A stretch of 64,000 bases of DNA from Chytridium lagenaria (lineage: Eukaryota; Chytridiomycota; Chytridiomycetes; Chytridiales; Chytridiaceae): NCBI GenBank assembly GCA_025449115.1, contig JAHLKC010000056.1:164566-228565 (forward strand), written 5' to 3'. A program made the translations under genes and the position numbers. Each line of letters opens with the position of its first letter. The stretch's first letter is position 1. Positions 1-12,066 of the stretch are shown piece by piece. The notes beneath the pieces were generated by a model. That model searched no databases. It was not told the origin of the DNA and saw nothing but the letters and a program-made list of their open reading frames with translations.

Positions 1-845
1 ATTTACGCGTCATATTGAATCCTCCCTTCTTTTCCCTTTGGGTTTTTTATATATAGTTTTTCCCCACGTTTATAGGGTTTTTATTGAAGGAGGTGGCGCG
101 CCATATGTGCCGTTTATGTGTGTGTGCATATGTTGTGTCTATTATTTGTTTGTATTTTGTGTATTACTTTAATATGAGAGATTTCTTGATTTAATTTGTA
201 CATGTTGAATCAAGTAGTTGATATGGAGTTGATTCCCCATCCTCTATCTCACGCCGCGTGGCCTCGCCGTGATCTCCCTTCACTCCTTCTTGGATGGCAG
301 CCCACCCCTCTACCCCCTGCCACCTGGTGAAGCCGCAATCCAGCTGTTTGAAGCAGAAGGCTGCGATGGGAGCCCAAGGGTCCTCCTCATTGTCAGTGTC
401 CTTTAGCTTAGGCTTGTCGGCTACATTCCACCTCTGATGTCCCGAGCCGGCTGATCGACCTGCAGGCAGGTGATGAGTGAGGTTACCCTGTGCCAGCTCG
501 TGAGGCAACGAGATCTTCACGTTCCAAAAGGTGCCATAGCAGGAAGGCAAGGAGGCTTTCAGCCATCCCCGATCGCCAGGAGACGATCTGGTGCTGATAT
601 TGGTTTAGAAGCAAGGTAAGTCGATAATGAAGATACTAAAACCGTTCCCATCTCCCTTTTATTTAATAGAACTCGCGAAAACTACCACACACAGCCAAAA
701 CAACAACTAACATCACTTAGACGGCGGAGTACATCCGTCCTTTAGGTGCTCTGTGGACTTGCTCTGCTGGAGCAACTCCTTTACTCTTCTCCCCTACCCC
801 CTAGTCGAAGCTAGGTAGGGAGGGATGGGTCAAGAGAAGATCACA
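1..845 (+). repeat. 5' LTR of the chromovirus (left end cut by window edge)
   Basis: The segment matches 15179-16021 along its length. A TATA-like TATATATAG lies near position 50. The repeat ends in CA at 845, where the two copies diverge. By eye the copies differ mostly by one-base indels, with more substitutions between about 590 and 745, so the insertion is fairly young but not brand new. Confidence 0.93.
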
Positions 846-2158
846 GTGGGGGCCCAACCTAAAAAGGTGTCTGGTGAGTTTTCGTTGATTTCTCTTTGGT
901 TTTCGTCATTTCCTTTTGGATTTTTTTCGATGACCTATCGGCACCCCCGCCCCGGACAAACGTGGACGCGTTCCCGCTGTCTCCGGAGCTCTGGTGGTGG
1001 CCTTGCATTGTGCTAGGGGACTCCCCTGATACTCTGCATGGCCATTGTCTATTTTGTGTCACCATGCTGCTTCCGGGACCCTCTAGTAGCCTCCCTAGCC
1101 ACTGCATGGGCATCAGAGCCTCCCCACCTTCACAGCTTTGCTAAGGCCGCGATCTTTCGCCCCCTAAGCTTAGCATAATGTGAAAAACCCTTCTTGATTT
1201 GCGCGCTGGAGCGCCCAGATCCTTAAAAGAAGAAAACCTGTTACTTAAACTTTTCGACCTTTTCGATTGTTTATTAACAAAACCTTTTCGTTTGACGACT
1301 TTGTCGTCATCCTAGACCTCTGGTCTATATTTTGTGAAAAGTGCAGCCTTCTAGGTTGGCTTTTTATAGACTTTAAATAGAAACTTTATTTTCTAATAAG
1401 AAACTCTTTTCGATTTTTATATCAAAAGATGCGCCGTTCGGCGCACATCATTTGCGCTGTCGAACGGGCTCTCTAGCATCATTATTGACGCCGATCGTGC
1501 ATTTTTGGTGTTGATGTTTTATCAAAACATCACACACATTAATTTCATTTTGAAAAACCACCCTGTGGAACCACCCTATCTAGCCCAAAACCTCGAAGCT
1601 AGAGGTGGTTCCCAAGGATCTCGGCCAAAATAGGCCTTAAAACGTTGCTGTAAAGCATTTCGGATTCTTTATAGGAAGTTATTAAGAATTCCCAAAAGTT
1701 TTCGTCGAAAACTCTTTGTTTTCGACGATATTTTATTAATGTATTCATAATATTATTAATGTATTCATAATATTAAAAGACTTCGAAAATATTTTCGAAA
1801 AACAAGGATAATTTCGGGACGGCTTGGGAGGATTCATAGCTCTATATCCTCCAAAGCCACCCCTGTTTGATCCGTTAATTATATAAATGACAATTAACGA
1901 ATCCAAGGTGATGGGGAACAGCTCACGCCATTTGGCGTGAGTTGCCTCCCATCGCAGAGAATGAAATTTCATTTAAATACAATAAATTGTCTAATTCAAA
2001 AAGATTTGACAACCATCCGTCGGAGTCCGCATACAAAAGAGTAAGCCTCAACACACCATACCATCTTGGCTGTGCTTGCATCTTTATTAACATCACCTTT
2101 TGATGATTATTGCTTACATCAGTGAGTCCCCGCAACACTATCAACGAAAGGCTTTCCG
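846..2158 (+). other. Primer-binding site and long untranslated leader of the chromovirus
   Basis: Directly after the LTR (one base between) the sequence TGGGGGCCCAACC starts with TGG, as expected of a site complementary to a tRNA 3' CCA end; I do not name the tRNA. The rest, about 1.3 kb, has no supportable ORF and becomes AT-rich after about 1240. A 23-24 bp AT-rich motif (ATTATTAATGTATTCATAAT) is repeated near 1735-1775. This is an unusually long leader for a fungal gypsy element. Confidence 0.6.
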
Positions 2159-4210
2159 ATGTCAATGTCAGAAACACCCAGCACCGTGCAAAACGATGGA
2201 AAGGTTGATAAGACCAAGAAACGTCGTCCAAAGCTTAATGGTGCTGGGATTCCCGAGAACGCTCGTCTTCTCTCGCTAAAGGCTGGCACGGACCTCCCCA
2301 TCATCAAGGATCTGTCCAACAACTTTATGGCTCAATTTCGAGCCATGAATGCTCTCCTTGGGGTCCCGTTCTGCCACGAGAACATCAATCGATTCATGAG
2401 GAACCAGAGACCTCGTCGAAACGGAGAACGAGAACGAACCGTACTTTGACGAGGACGAATGCAAAAGGCTTGGGATCTTGATTCTCGACTCCCGCGCCAC
2501 CGTCGGTCAGCACCAGAAAGCTATGGCTGATGCTGGTCGTGTACTCCCACCTCCACCTCCTCCTCCGGACGGCCTCCCACTTTAAAGACCGCCAATAAGA
2601 CGCCTTCAGTCGCTAACAAGCGTGCTCCACTCCCTATCAGCGTCGATAATAGTGATGATGAGGACGTTCCCTCTGCTGCATCATCCTCTCGTGTTCGTCA
2701 TCACGAACGTTTGGGGACCAAATCATCTCGTCATTCTGACCCTATGGACTGTGATGACGACAATAGTTCTCGTGGTCGTTATACACCTCGTGATATCCGT
2801 CGCAACTCTCTCGACGGGATTGGAAGTTCCACTGATGACGAGATTTTTCTTCTCGCCTCTGACGATAATCCTTCAGTGTTCGAGGAACTCGAAGGCTCTG
2901 ATAGGGATGAGGCTATTAGACAGCGTAAAGCCGGAAACCTCGACCCTCGAGTGCTGGTTACTAAGCGCCCTGGATCTTCCTCTTCCCGCACCACTCCAAA
3001 GCCTTCTGGAGAAGCCAGTGCCAACCCCGCGTCTCGTCGTGAAAAGGAACTTACCAGCAATGGCTCGAAAATCGCCGTTATCCGCTTGATGGTTGATAGA
3101 TTGAAGGTCCTAGAGCTTGACGTCAGCCTTAGTGAGCCTCGTTTGGTTCGTGATCCATCTTACCGCAACCATAAGTTGGATTCCGTCATCTCGTTGGTCA
3201 CGCAGCGACGCCAGTATCTCCACAACACCTCCGTTAAGATTCGTGCAATGATTGTGGATACCACTGCCCGCATTGGTGCTATTGAGGGTTTCGAACCCTT
3301 GAAAGTAAAGGAACTCGCACCAGAAAAGCAATTCTCTGATGCTTCCCTCGTTGCCATCCGTCGAGAACTGGCCGCCTCTCTCCTCGACAACCAAATGCGT
3401 TTGCACGATCTTGAGTCTGGTTTAAAGGAGAGCAGCTTCATGCCCGCATTGCCTCCTCCGCCTCCAGAACCTCGCCCTCGGCCTTCTGATATGCGCGAGA
3501 ATATCTCCAAACCCCCTCCTGTCACCAAGATTGCTGGCAAACCCGTTTTGGACGAGGTTATCAATCTCGTCGACACCACCACTGATACCACGACTGCTTC
3601 CCGCGGCTCTGTGAACGCCAGTGACGACGAGTCGGACCTATCTGATCACCTCGCCGACCCCCGCCAAGTCAAACCTTTGGTGTCGGGTCCTCCTTTACGT
3701 GCTCCTCGTGGCGTTCGTCACCATGGTATGCTCGTTGACGACCTCACTACTCGCCTGCATCGTCTTGAGTACAAGCCGAAGATTAAAGTGGTTGCCACCT
3801 CTTCATCACTCGCCTTGGTTCGTCGACATCTCCCACCAGCCGATGCCATGGCCGCCGCTTCAGCTTCAGTCAAGCAGAAGGTGAGCCTCGCAGAATACAA
3901 GGCTCGTCTTGTCGCGTCTCGAGAGAAAAACAATGACCCCTGTAACGAAGAACGTCGCAAAAGTATTGAGGACGCCGTCGCTTCCCATGCTGCTTGCGTT
4001 AAGAAGGCTCATGAGGAGTCTGAAGCTGTGGTTATTGACGAATCACCCCTCTCGACGCGTTCCACGTCGCCAAAGTTTTCTCCCATCAGTGCCAAAGCTA
4101 TGATGCTGGCAGTGATTCTATCACTAGTCCCGAGAAGGACACCGAATAGGGTTAATGCGATTTATCGCGTTTACCTTTTCACTTTTACTCTTTCTTATAA
4201 GTCAAAATAA
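2159..4210 (+). pseudogene. Extra ORF upstream of gag in the chromovirus, function unknown
   Basis: An ATG at 2159 opens a reading frame that shifts near 2400 and returns to the starting frame near 2585, after which the frame of 2711-4210 is open for 499 residues. Read across the shifts it would give roughly 680 residues. The product is rich in Ser, Asp, Glu and Pro, with proline runs near 2560 and 3460 and a helical stretch near 3080-3420, consistent with a Gag-like or scaffolding protein. I recognise no catalytic or zinc motif. It precedes the segment that looks like true Gag, so the element has one more ORF than the usual gag-pol plan. It could instead be the N-terminal half of a very long Gag. 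Confidence 0.55.
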
Positions 4211-4719
4211 GTAAACAAAGAAGTACCATAAGAATAAAGATAGAGCATTTTATTATCCCAAAACGTGATCTTTATTATACACAAAAACGCGTTAAATACT
4301 GCAAAAAACCGAAGATTTTCTTTAAGATTTTCGCGATTCTCGCTTGCTGTAGAGTTGAGAAAAGTAAGAGATATGGAGAACTACCCCATTTCACCCTCGA
4401 ACGCTCTTCTGACGCATTCTTCTTCCAAGCTACATTAATCACTGCCATCCATCGTGGTCCAGTGATCCGACAGCCTTACTGGTGGTGTTTTTGTTGCTGC
4501 TAACTTTGCAAGCCATTCTGTTCCCCCGCCTTTAATCACGACTTTACAGCTTGTGATCGCGATAACTGAGGAAGGATCTGTTCTTTTTCATCCTAGTCTC
4601 TTTTCAATTAGCGACATTTTCTTCCCTTCTGTTACCTATTCCAGATCAGGTCGCCGTGAGATTGCATCGTTAGATTACCTTGCCTCTCATCGCGATTCCC
4701 TATTAATAGGGCTGATCTC
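4211..4719 (+). other. Spacer between the extra ORF and gag, no gene seen
   Basis: About 500 bp, AT-rich at first and without a long open frame. The start of a broken gag frame may lie near its right end. No repeats or RNA genes are seen. Confidence 0.4.
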
Positions 4720-6712
4720 GTGCTTCTTTTTCACGCTGGCCCCGTTATCACGGCCCCACGTCATCTTGAAGCCCCTTTTCATTTGGAGCTTGTCTTGAAC
4801 CCTCGCGTTGCGACCGTTCTCGCTCCACCAAACCACACAGCCCAGGCTTCTGCCTCAGCTGACACTCTTGACGAATCCTTGTCAACATCTGAGTTAAGTG
4901 CTACTGCTTTTCAGTCGGCACTCTTTTCTCCCTCCATCCAACCGGACTTCTCTCCAGTTGCCGGTATCACTCTTAATCCTCTTGGTTTCCGCCCAAGACC
5001 CATTTTATCTCGCCAGGTATTCTCCAACTTGAGGAGTGCTCGTGATATCTTCCAGAAGCTTTGTCTTCCAGTATTGCTTGGATTCCGCGTGTAAGTGCCC
5101 CACCCGCTGAACCCAACGAACCCGACATCCTTGTCGTTCCTTTGACTACAGCTCCGACTCCAGTCAACATTCCGACGGCTTCGTCGTCTCTACTTACTGT
5201 AACTACTACTTTTAGTCCAGTACAAACAGCTGCTCCCGTCGATATGTCCGGTGCTGCAGGTCCAGGCGGGTTTTCCCGTTCTTCTTCCTCCGCCTCTTTG
5301 GTTGGATTTGGTAAGATTAAAGACGGCATGACCGCCAAGAGCGCCAAAGATGATATGGCAACCGTGGTTCTGGACTCCCCTCAACCGGCGGCCATTTACC
5401 GCTTCATTGCAAAGATTGAGAACATTCTCGATCAGTATGTTAATGACCCTAACAAACCGGACCTTGCTCGTCCTTTTGATGATCTGGAACACGCTTTTCG
5501 CGTTACATGGAATCCAGCCATCAACTTGAAGCCTCCCGTCGACTCTGGTAGCTCACCTCGTTCCCAGAGCTCAGACGACGTTAGAGCAACTTAAAAAGGT
5601 TCTCCGTCGTAATTTTGCACCTAACACCGACGTGACTGACCTTGCCACAAAGGTTGAACAGTTTCAGTGGGATACCTCGCGTATGAGCCCACTTGAAGCT
5701 TTTAATAATTGACGTATCTTAATACGTCTTTACCATCCTCTAACCGTCTTCAAGACGAAAAGCTCAAAGATATCCTTATCCGAGGATGCCAGGATGACCG
5801 TTGGAAGTCCCTCGTCAAAAAGGAAACCTTTACCTCTGGACGTAAAATGGGACAACAAAGACGTCAGCGCCGATGACATCGTCGACCACATGCAACTTCA
5901 TCACCCTCGTTTGGTGAAATCTTTGGATACCTCCTCCGAAACTGCCGCCATTGTTCAGGCGTTTTCAGAGAAAATGAGTCCCTGTCTCAAGCAGTCTCTG
6001 ATGGACAACGCGAAGTTATCCGACTTCGTCGTGAAATAAAAAAGACTCCCCAATACTCGCGATAACCTTATGGTTTCATATCGCCGAGAATACCGACCTT
6101 CCGTTGCCTTTCCCCAACATGAGCGACGAACTCGTCAATCGTACGTTAAACACGTACGTTACTACCTTAAACTCCGTCCTCCACTCTGATGGTGATGCCG
6201 AGTTATCTGAGGTTGACGTGACTAGCCTTCGCGCTGACATTGAAATGATTAAGAATGGCGCTCGTGAACCATACCATCGCCAGCCTTACCGTCAGGGGTA
6301 CCCTCCCCGCAACAACGACTTTGGCAACCGTTCTCGTCAAAGTAGTTCCAACAGTTTTGATTATAACCGCAGCCGCCAAGGCTCTGGAAACAGCGACCAA
6401 CGCGGTACTTACACATCATACCCCGCTGGTAACACTTCTAATGATGGAGGTAACTCCACCCCTGCTACCATGATACTCATGGTGCCGCCAGTGATCGCCC
6501 GGCTACCAGCTCTCCTTCAGCTGGACCGGCTACTCCCTCTTCTTCTCGTCGATTTCCTGCTCACTATTACCAGCTTTTTGCTTTCGATCCTTTTAGTGGC
6601 AGGCCTTTCGCCGAGGTTGAAGACCAAGATGAAGTTCTGTCTCGCCTGCTTTCATCAGGTAAGATCCCAGACCCTTCATCCCATACTGACTCTATTTTCA
6701 ATAGCCCAACTC
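4720..6712 (+). pseudogene. Chromovirus Gag, broken by several frameshifts
   Basis: The frames at 4720-5094, 5061-5594, 5794-6039 and 6104-6712 line up as one decayed polyprotein. The segment near 5370-5720 (acidic helices, then an LEQLKKVLRRNF-like stretch) and 6110-6240 resemble the helical capsid portion of gypsy Gag. It is followed by an Arg/Gly/Ser/Asn/Tyr-rich tail (6270-6430). I see no CCHC zinc knuckle, so the basic tail may act as nucleocapsid. The position before the protease supports the call; the sequence similarity itself is weak. Confidence 0.6.
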
Positions 6713-6720
6713 AACAAGCC

Positions 6721-8175
6721 GTGATCCCTGAGGTTCATGAGGTTGTGAAGGCATTTTATGAAGTTCCGTTTCACTTCATATATGCCGTGGGTTGTTATTT
6801 CATTGAAAATCTTATGTCAGTGCCCTCCGTAGTATGGAATCCAAAGAATAAATGTTTTTCTTTCCCTACTTCTGTCCCTTTTATCGACATTGGTAATATT
6901 GTGGATAATTCCACTCCAGACTTACCGCATCCGTATATCTACATACCGACGGATGACGATGAACTAGATAAGTTTATTATTGCTTTATTGGCGTATCCAA
7001 CAGATGCAATCGTAATCACCCAACCTTCAACGCGTCCATCCGCGTTATCACACTTAACGCAATTAAGCATTAAAAACCCTCTCTTAATTCGGAGTATGCT
7101 TCCCAATTTGCATATCCTTTTTCGTGAGCAAAATAAATATTCAACCGCGTGGTTTGTCTCTTCTAAAACCGACGCCGTATACGTTGATATTATCAACCAA
7201 ACACATGAACTTGTGCCGGTTACCTCGGAACTTCCCGTTCCAATACCTCTCACCTTGTACCAAGTCCGTACAATTACGACTACCCCTCCTATTGCGCCGT
7301 TTATACGGGCTCTTTTTGCTACGAGCCCCTATATTCGTCGCCATCGCAACTCTCAACCTATTGCAATCACGAATGCTCTCCGCGAGTCCGCACTTACTCT
7401 CGCTTCAAAGAGCATTTCCCTGCCCACCCTCCCTGATTATACTCAGATTAATCTTGAGGCTTTCCTTAACAACCCGGGCCCGTCGCTTGCCTTGCATCAA
7501 GCTATTGGTTCTGACTCTACGAGTAAAACTCCAATAAAGGTGTCCGTTGGTATTAATACACACGTCAGCACTAGCGAAGGGTTTTGCCAAACAGACAACG
7601 AACCTCAGGTACTCACTCAGGTGATGACACAGGTTTCAAACCTTTATGAAATGAGCGTTGCGGAAGCATCAAAGTTCCCCAGAAACTATGTTCACCCAGT
7701 AAAATATACTCGGGAAATGGAGTGTCAAACCGATCCAGTCATCGTCGACGAGATTCCCTCGGAGCTCATTGAGAGTGATACCCCTTGTATAGCTCAGATC
7801 TGTTGCAGCCTAGGCGGCATTCATATTGGTGACGCTTTGGTCGATACAGGCTCTGACGGTAACCTAGTAACCAAATCTCTTTTACGGGATCTTTATTCAC
7901 GTGGAGTTGAGTTTGATATCACTCCATTTAATTACCCAAAGTTCTCTAATGGAATTGGTGGACGCGAGCGTATTCTAGGAATATGCAGACTCAACGTATC
8001 TCCTGGAATTACTCCTGGAGTTAGGAAGAAACTTCCTTTCTATATAGTAGAAAACTGTCCGCGGCCAGTGATTCTTGGCATGCCAACGGTGCAAGCCTTC
8101 CACATGGATATTCTAGCTAGTTCTCACAAACTACGCTACTTCTATTATTCCCCTACTCTAAAGGTAGAAAGGTAA
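6721..8175 (+). CDS. Retropepsin-like aspartic protease region of the chromovirus
   Basis: A 484-codon frame without internal stops holds a C-terminal retropepsin domain. The catalytic motif LVDTGSDGNLV lies near 7837-7870, and the flap-distal motif RPVILGMP near 8062-8085. The long N-terminal part (6721-7780) has no recognised domain. The frame opens on GTG, so it is probably reached by read-through or frameshift from gag rather than by its own start. It is the longest unbroken part of the element apart from the chromodomain ORF. Confidence 0.85.
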   Translation: MIPEVHEVVKAFYEVPFHFIYAVGCYFIENLMSVPSVVWNPKNKCFSFPTSVPFIDIGNIVDNSTPDLPHPYIYIPTDDDELDKFIIALLAYPTDAIVITQPSTRPSALSHLTQLSIKNPLLIRSMLPNLHILFREQNKYSTAWFVSSKTDAVYVDIINQTHELVPVTSELPVPIPLTLYQVRTITTTPPIAPFIRALFATSPYIRRHRNSQPIAITNALRESALTLASKSISLPTLPDYTQINLEAFLNNPGPSLALHQAIGSDSTSKTPIKVSVGINTHVSTSEGFCQTDNEPQVLTQVMTQVSNLYEMSVAEASKFPRNYVHPVKYTREMECQTDPVIVDEIPSELIESDTPCIAQICCSLGGIHIGDALVDTGSDGNLVTKSLLRDLYSRGVEFDITPFNYPKFSNGIGGRERILGICRLNVSPGITPGVRKKLPFYIVENCPRPVILGMPTVQAFHMDILASSHKLRYFYYSPTLKVER

Positions 8176-9235
8176 AAGCTTACGAGACACCTTTGAAGGT
8201 AATAACAAATGGGTTCACTTACAAGAGTAAGTCACCCTACATACGAATTGTCCTCGCTAAGGAGGCTCAGTTCGACCCTGATTACGGAACAACCGTGTGG
8301 TGTGTTTTGATAGGCTGCCAGACGTTCCTTCGCAAACTACACCGTTCTTCCTCGTCAGGACTTTACTGACTTTGACGCGGAAAGGACCGTATACTCACAC
8401 GCAGACCTGTTTCCCAACGGAATGCAGGCCGTACGTTGCGACGATGGTCGCCTTGTACCAGACATGGAACCATTCCCTCTACAGGTTGGTCATCGAGGAC
8501 CTTTCCAACCTCTTTACCACCAGGAACGTGTTTTGGGTATATTCATGACGACCCTAAACAACAGTTCACTGACTTCATCCCCATCATGAGGATGATCAGG
8601 ATGACCCTGCGCATGCCTCTATATCAAAACAGAGGTCACCGCAAATAGCGGATTAAAACACTCCAAGATTTTGGAAACCATCTCAACCTTCTCATTAATG
8701 GCATTGGTGCTGTTGATGACGATGGTAAGAGAAAGTCAGCCGTGCTGACACCCGCCGCCTTCTTAGGAAGAGCAGCGATAAAGGGAAGTACCCCAAAGTA
8801 ACGTACTTCTACCTTACAAAGCTTGAAAAAGCGAAACTGCCACCAGAGGAGTCTCGAGACCCCCTCTTGGATGTGCCCGACACGGATATCCTGACTTCCA
8901 AAAGGAGTTAGATCCCGTTGACGAAGGATACGGCTCAATGCCTGATATTCCCCCTCTTCCTGACTTTGTCACAAAAGCTCTGCTGGAAACTCCAGCTGAC
9001 GATGGCCCTGATTTGGAAGAGCCCTCCCGTCATAGACCTCATGACACCACGAATGAGGATCGCATGGATTACCTTAAGAATATGGATCCTATATCCACTG
9101 AGGATCTCTGAAGAAGTTTGATCTTCAGCACATTACTGATATGCAACTGCGTGAGCGACTCATCCAGTTCTTGTCAATTCCTAAGAACGCTGATGTCTTT
9201 CGTGAATACGTTAGAACAGGCACAAAGGACCCTGG
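8176..9235 (+). pseudogene. Linker between protease and RT, heavily frameshifted
   Basis: The region has only short overlapping frames of 60-100 codons and no recognised motif. By position it should encode the protease-RT connection of the pol polyprotein. Acidic Pro-rich fragments can be read in shifting frames. No separate gene is supported. Confidence 0.45.
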
Positions 9236-10500
9236 TTACCATACCATTGAAACAAAACCATATTCTCGCCCTCCCAACATGGCTCCTTACCCGTTGGTTT
9301 AGAGCGCGCTAAGATCATCCGCGACCATGTCGAGGAAATGCTGAAGACTGGCGTCATCAGGAAGTCACGCTCTCCTCACGCATCTCCCGTGTGTCTCGCG
9401 AAAAAGAAGGACGGTGCTGACAGATTCTGCACTGACTTTCGTCGTTCAATGAGATACAATAAAGGATAAGTATCCTTTACCACGCATTGATGAGACCTTT
9501 GATCGGTTAGCCGGGATGTGTCTCTTCTCATCCCTTGATCTCCTCTCAGGCTTTTGGCAATACCTGTAGCCCCAGAGGATCGTCACAAAACTGCCTTTGT
9601 TACCCCAGATGGACTCTATGAGTACAACGTGATGCCCTTTGGCCTCACAAATAGTCCACCAACTTTCCAGAGATGCATGGACTTAGTCCTTGCTGGAATA
9701 AAGTGGATCAAATGTATGGTGTACATTGACGATATTATCATATTCTCAACGGATGTGGATTCCACTTCGAAAATCTTCAGCTTGTATTTGATAGACTATA
9801 GAGTACAACCTGAAGCTTAAGCCTAAGAAGTGTCAGTTCCTTTTCAAGGTCTTACCCTTCCTGGGTCATATCGTCTCTGAAGATGGATAAAAGCAGATCC
9901 TGATAAGCTTGTGAAGCTTGAAGATTGGCCTGTACCAAAAACAGTCAAGGATATTCAACGATTCCTTGGTTTCACTAATTATTTTCGACGATTTGTACCC
10001 AACTTTACTGACGTCGCAAAACCATTATATGATCTCACTCGCAAAGAGATCTCATTTGACTGGACTGCCTCCTGTGAAGCAGCCTTTCGACGCTTGATAG
10101 ATATACTCAAATCTGAGGTACTATTAGTAACTCCATTACCAGACGATAAGTTCGTTATATCTTGCGATGCTTCTAAGTACGCAATTGGTGCTGCGCTTTT
10201 TGTGAATCGCGACGGCATATACCATCCTGTAGCTTTTGCTTCACGCACGTTGAACGATGCTGAGCAGAACTACTCTAACACTGACCGCGAGGGTCTCGCT
10301 GTTGTGTGGTCTTCAAACCTCTTTGAGACTTACACATGGCGCAAACCATACCGCATTGAGACTGATCACTCAGCCTTAATCCCCTGTTTGCTAGAGGTGA
10401 CCTGAAGGGCCGCTTTGCCGATGGTCATACTCTCTACAGGATCATGAGATTGAGTTGGTTCATGTTCCCGGCAAGAGCCAGGCCGTTGCCGACGCTCTCT
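9236..10500 (+). pseudogene. Reverse transcriptase and RNase H of the chromovirus
   Basis: Read across frame breaks near 9300, 9455, 9560, 9770-9820 and 9890, the segment gives the full Ty3-type RT. It shows [51 protein letters not shown], then the catalytic VYIDDIIIF near 9719-9745 and FLGFTNYFRRFVP. RNase H follows with VISCDASKYAIGAAL (about 10155), DREGLAVVW (about 10285) and ETDHSAL (about 10360), then HVPGKSQAVADALSR (about 10458). The catalytic Asp residues of RT and RNase H are present, so breakage is by indels rather than loss of active sites. Confidence 0.92.
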
Positions 10501-11240
10501 CACGCAGCTTCAAACCCCCAAAGCCTATACCTGATGATGACTCAGAGGTTGGTGACTTCCCTGAGACCGCCCCTCGAGTCTTTATCGGAAAAGATGCTAA
10601 AGTTAAGAACAAAGAACTTTTGCAAACTATAACTTCTGCGCTTAGCATTGATTATACCCACCCACCCGCCCATGTCTTTTCTCCTTCTCAAAAACGGGAG
10701 TTTGGATCTGATCGACCATTGCTTTCCAGTGAAGTTATCTTCCCTGAACAGCTCATTGACAATGTCTTCGTCAGGATAAAGTCATCTCGATTGAAGGACA
10801 TTCTCGAGAGACGCAGACTATTTGAATATCAAAAACGGGAGTTCACAGGAACTACCCGTTTCTGGATTTGCCAGGTGCCTGATCCTGAGGTCAACTCCTC
10901 TCGCGCACCTAGGCACATACCTGGACAAATTACCCATGTCATAACAGTTAATGCTGGTATACCACCAGATGCTGTAAACTACCCAGTGCCTGACACTGGT
11001 CCAAAATCTCTAAGTAGTTTTCATGCTTATGAAATACTTGAGATACGTGAGCTCTTCTCACCCCTCAATGAAAAGAGGACAACTGCAGACTCACTCCCAT
11101 CTCTACGCGAGATATATGGCGTTGAGAGAACGACGGCTCTGCCTGATGTTCCTTCTCGTATGATCCACGACTTCCCACCAGAGTCAATGAAAAAGTTATA
11201 TCCGATTGATGATATACATACACCATTCCGCTCTTCCAAG
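10501..11240 (+). CDS. Inter-domain spacer of pol between RNase H and EEP domain
   Basis: The frame 10455-11432 stays open through this segment, giving about 245 residues rich in Pro, Ser and charged residues with no motif I recognise. It links RNase H to the nuclease domain in one frame, which supports the idea that the nuclease is part of the pol polyprotein rather than a separate inserted gene. Confidence 0.6.
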
Positions 11241-12066
11241 TTGAAGATTATAAGTTGGAATGTGAAAGCCTTCAAGCTCTTGTTAAGAAACACTTTGCAA
11301 AGAGAATTGAAGGTGATGAATCCAATAGAGCAGAGTTCTTTGCTAAATATTTGGATGAAATGGAATGTGACATCGCCTGCTTCCAAGAGACTATGGTCGG
11401 CGATGGTCACGAAAAGTTTTGGCAACAACTGAAGTCCGTCCGCGGATGGAAGATGTATGCTGACGACAAAAGAAATGGACACAATGGTGTTATGACCATG
11501 GTCCGCGAAGATATCCCCGTACTTTCAGTAATATGTGGGACTCATATGATGCGCACTGACTTCGACGACTTTGTTGAAGAGGGACGGTGCCTTACTCTCT
11601 GCCTTTTAGGTATGAATATAGTGAACGTCTATGCGCCAAATGGCACGAGGCATGATCACAGACAGGAATACAAGATGAAGTTCCTGGAACGACTACATAC
11701 TTTTGTAAAGAGCCTCAAAGCTCAGTCAAATACAATTGTTGTAGGCGATTTCAATATTGCTCACAAAGCAATTGATGTTCGAGAACCATCCAGATTTTAT
11801 GGATACTCTGGATTCCGCAACGATGAACGCTACTGGCTTAGCTCATTCATTAATTTAGGTTTTAAGGATGGATTTCGTCATAGCCATCCGCATATGCCAG
11901 GATATACTTGGCATGACCCAACAGAGTTCTATAAAGCTGTTTGGAGATAGACTACGCCTTTGTAGATAAACGAATTCCTTGTAAATGGAATGTCAACCAC
12001 CATTTTGTGGCGTCACTGACTGACCATGAAATGGTTGAATTGGTCTTAGAGCACAGCGATGCTCAC
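11241..12066 (+). pseudogene. APE1/exonuclease III-like endonuclease-exonuclease-phosphatase domain inside pol
   Basis: Across two one-base breaks (near 11265 and 11950) the segment reads as a complete EEP-fold nuclease of about 270 residues. Motifs in order are IISWNV (catalytic Asn), DIACFQET (metal-binding Glu), GHNGVMTM, VNVYAPNG, VVGDFNIAHKAIDVREP (catalytic Asp and Asn), YTWHDP, DYAFVDK and SLTDHEMVELV (Asp-His pair). The AHKAIDV segment and the downstream GF.NDER stretch resemble APE1/ExoIII repair nucleases more than the endonucleases of LINE elements. All expected catalytic residues are kept. It lies between RNase H and integrase, a place where Ty3/gypsy pol normally has no such domain. 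A role in target nicking, repair or cDNA processing is conjecture. Confidence 0.85.

Noticed and set aside
191..550. Coding ORFs within the LTRs
   Set aside because: The frames lie in the LTR, differ between the two copies by indels and have no domain.
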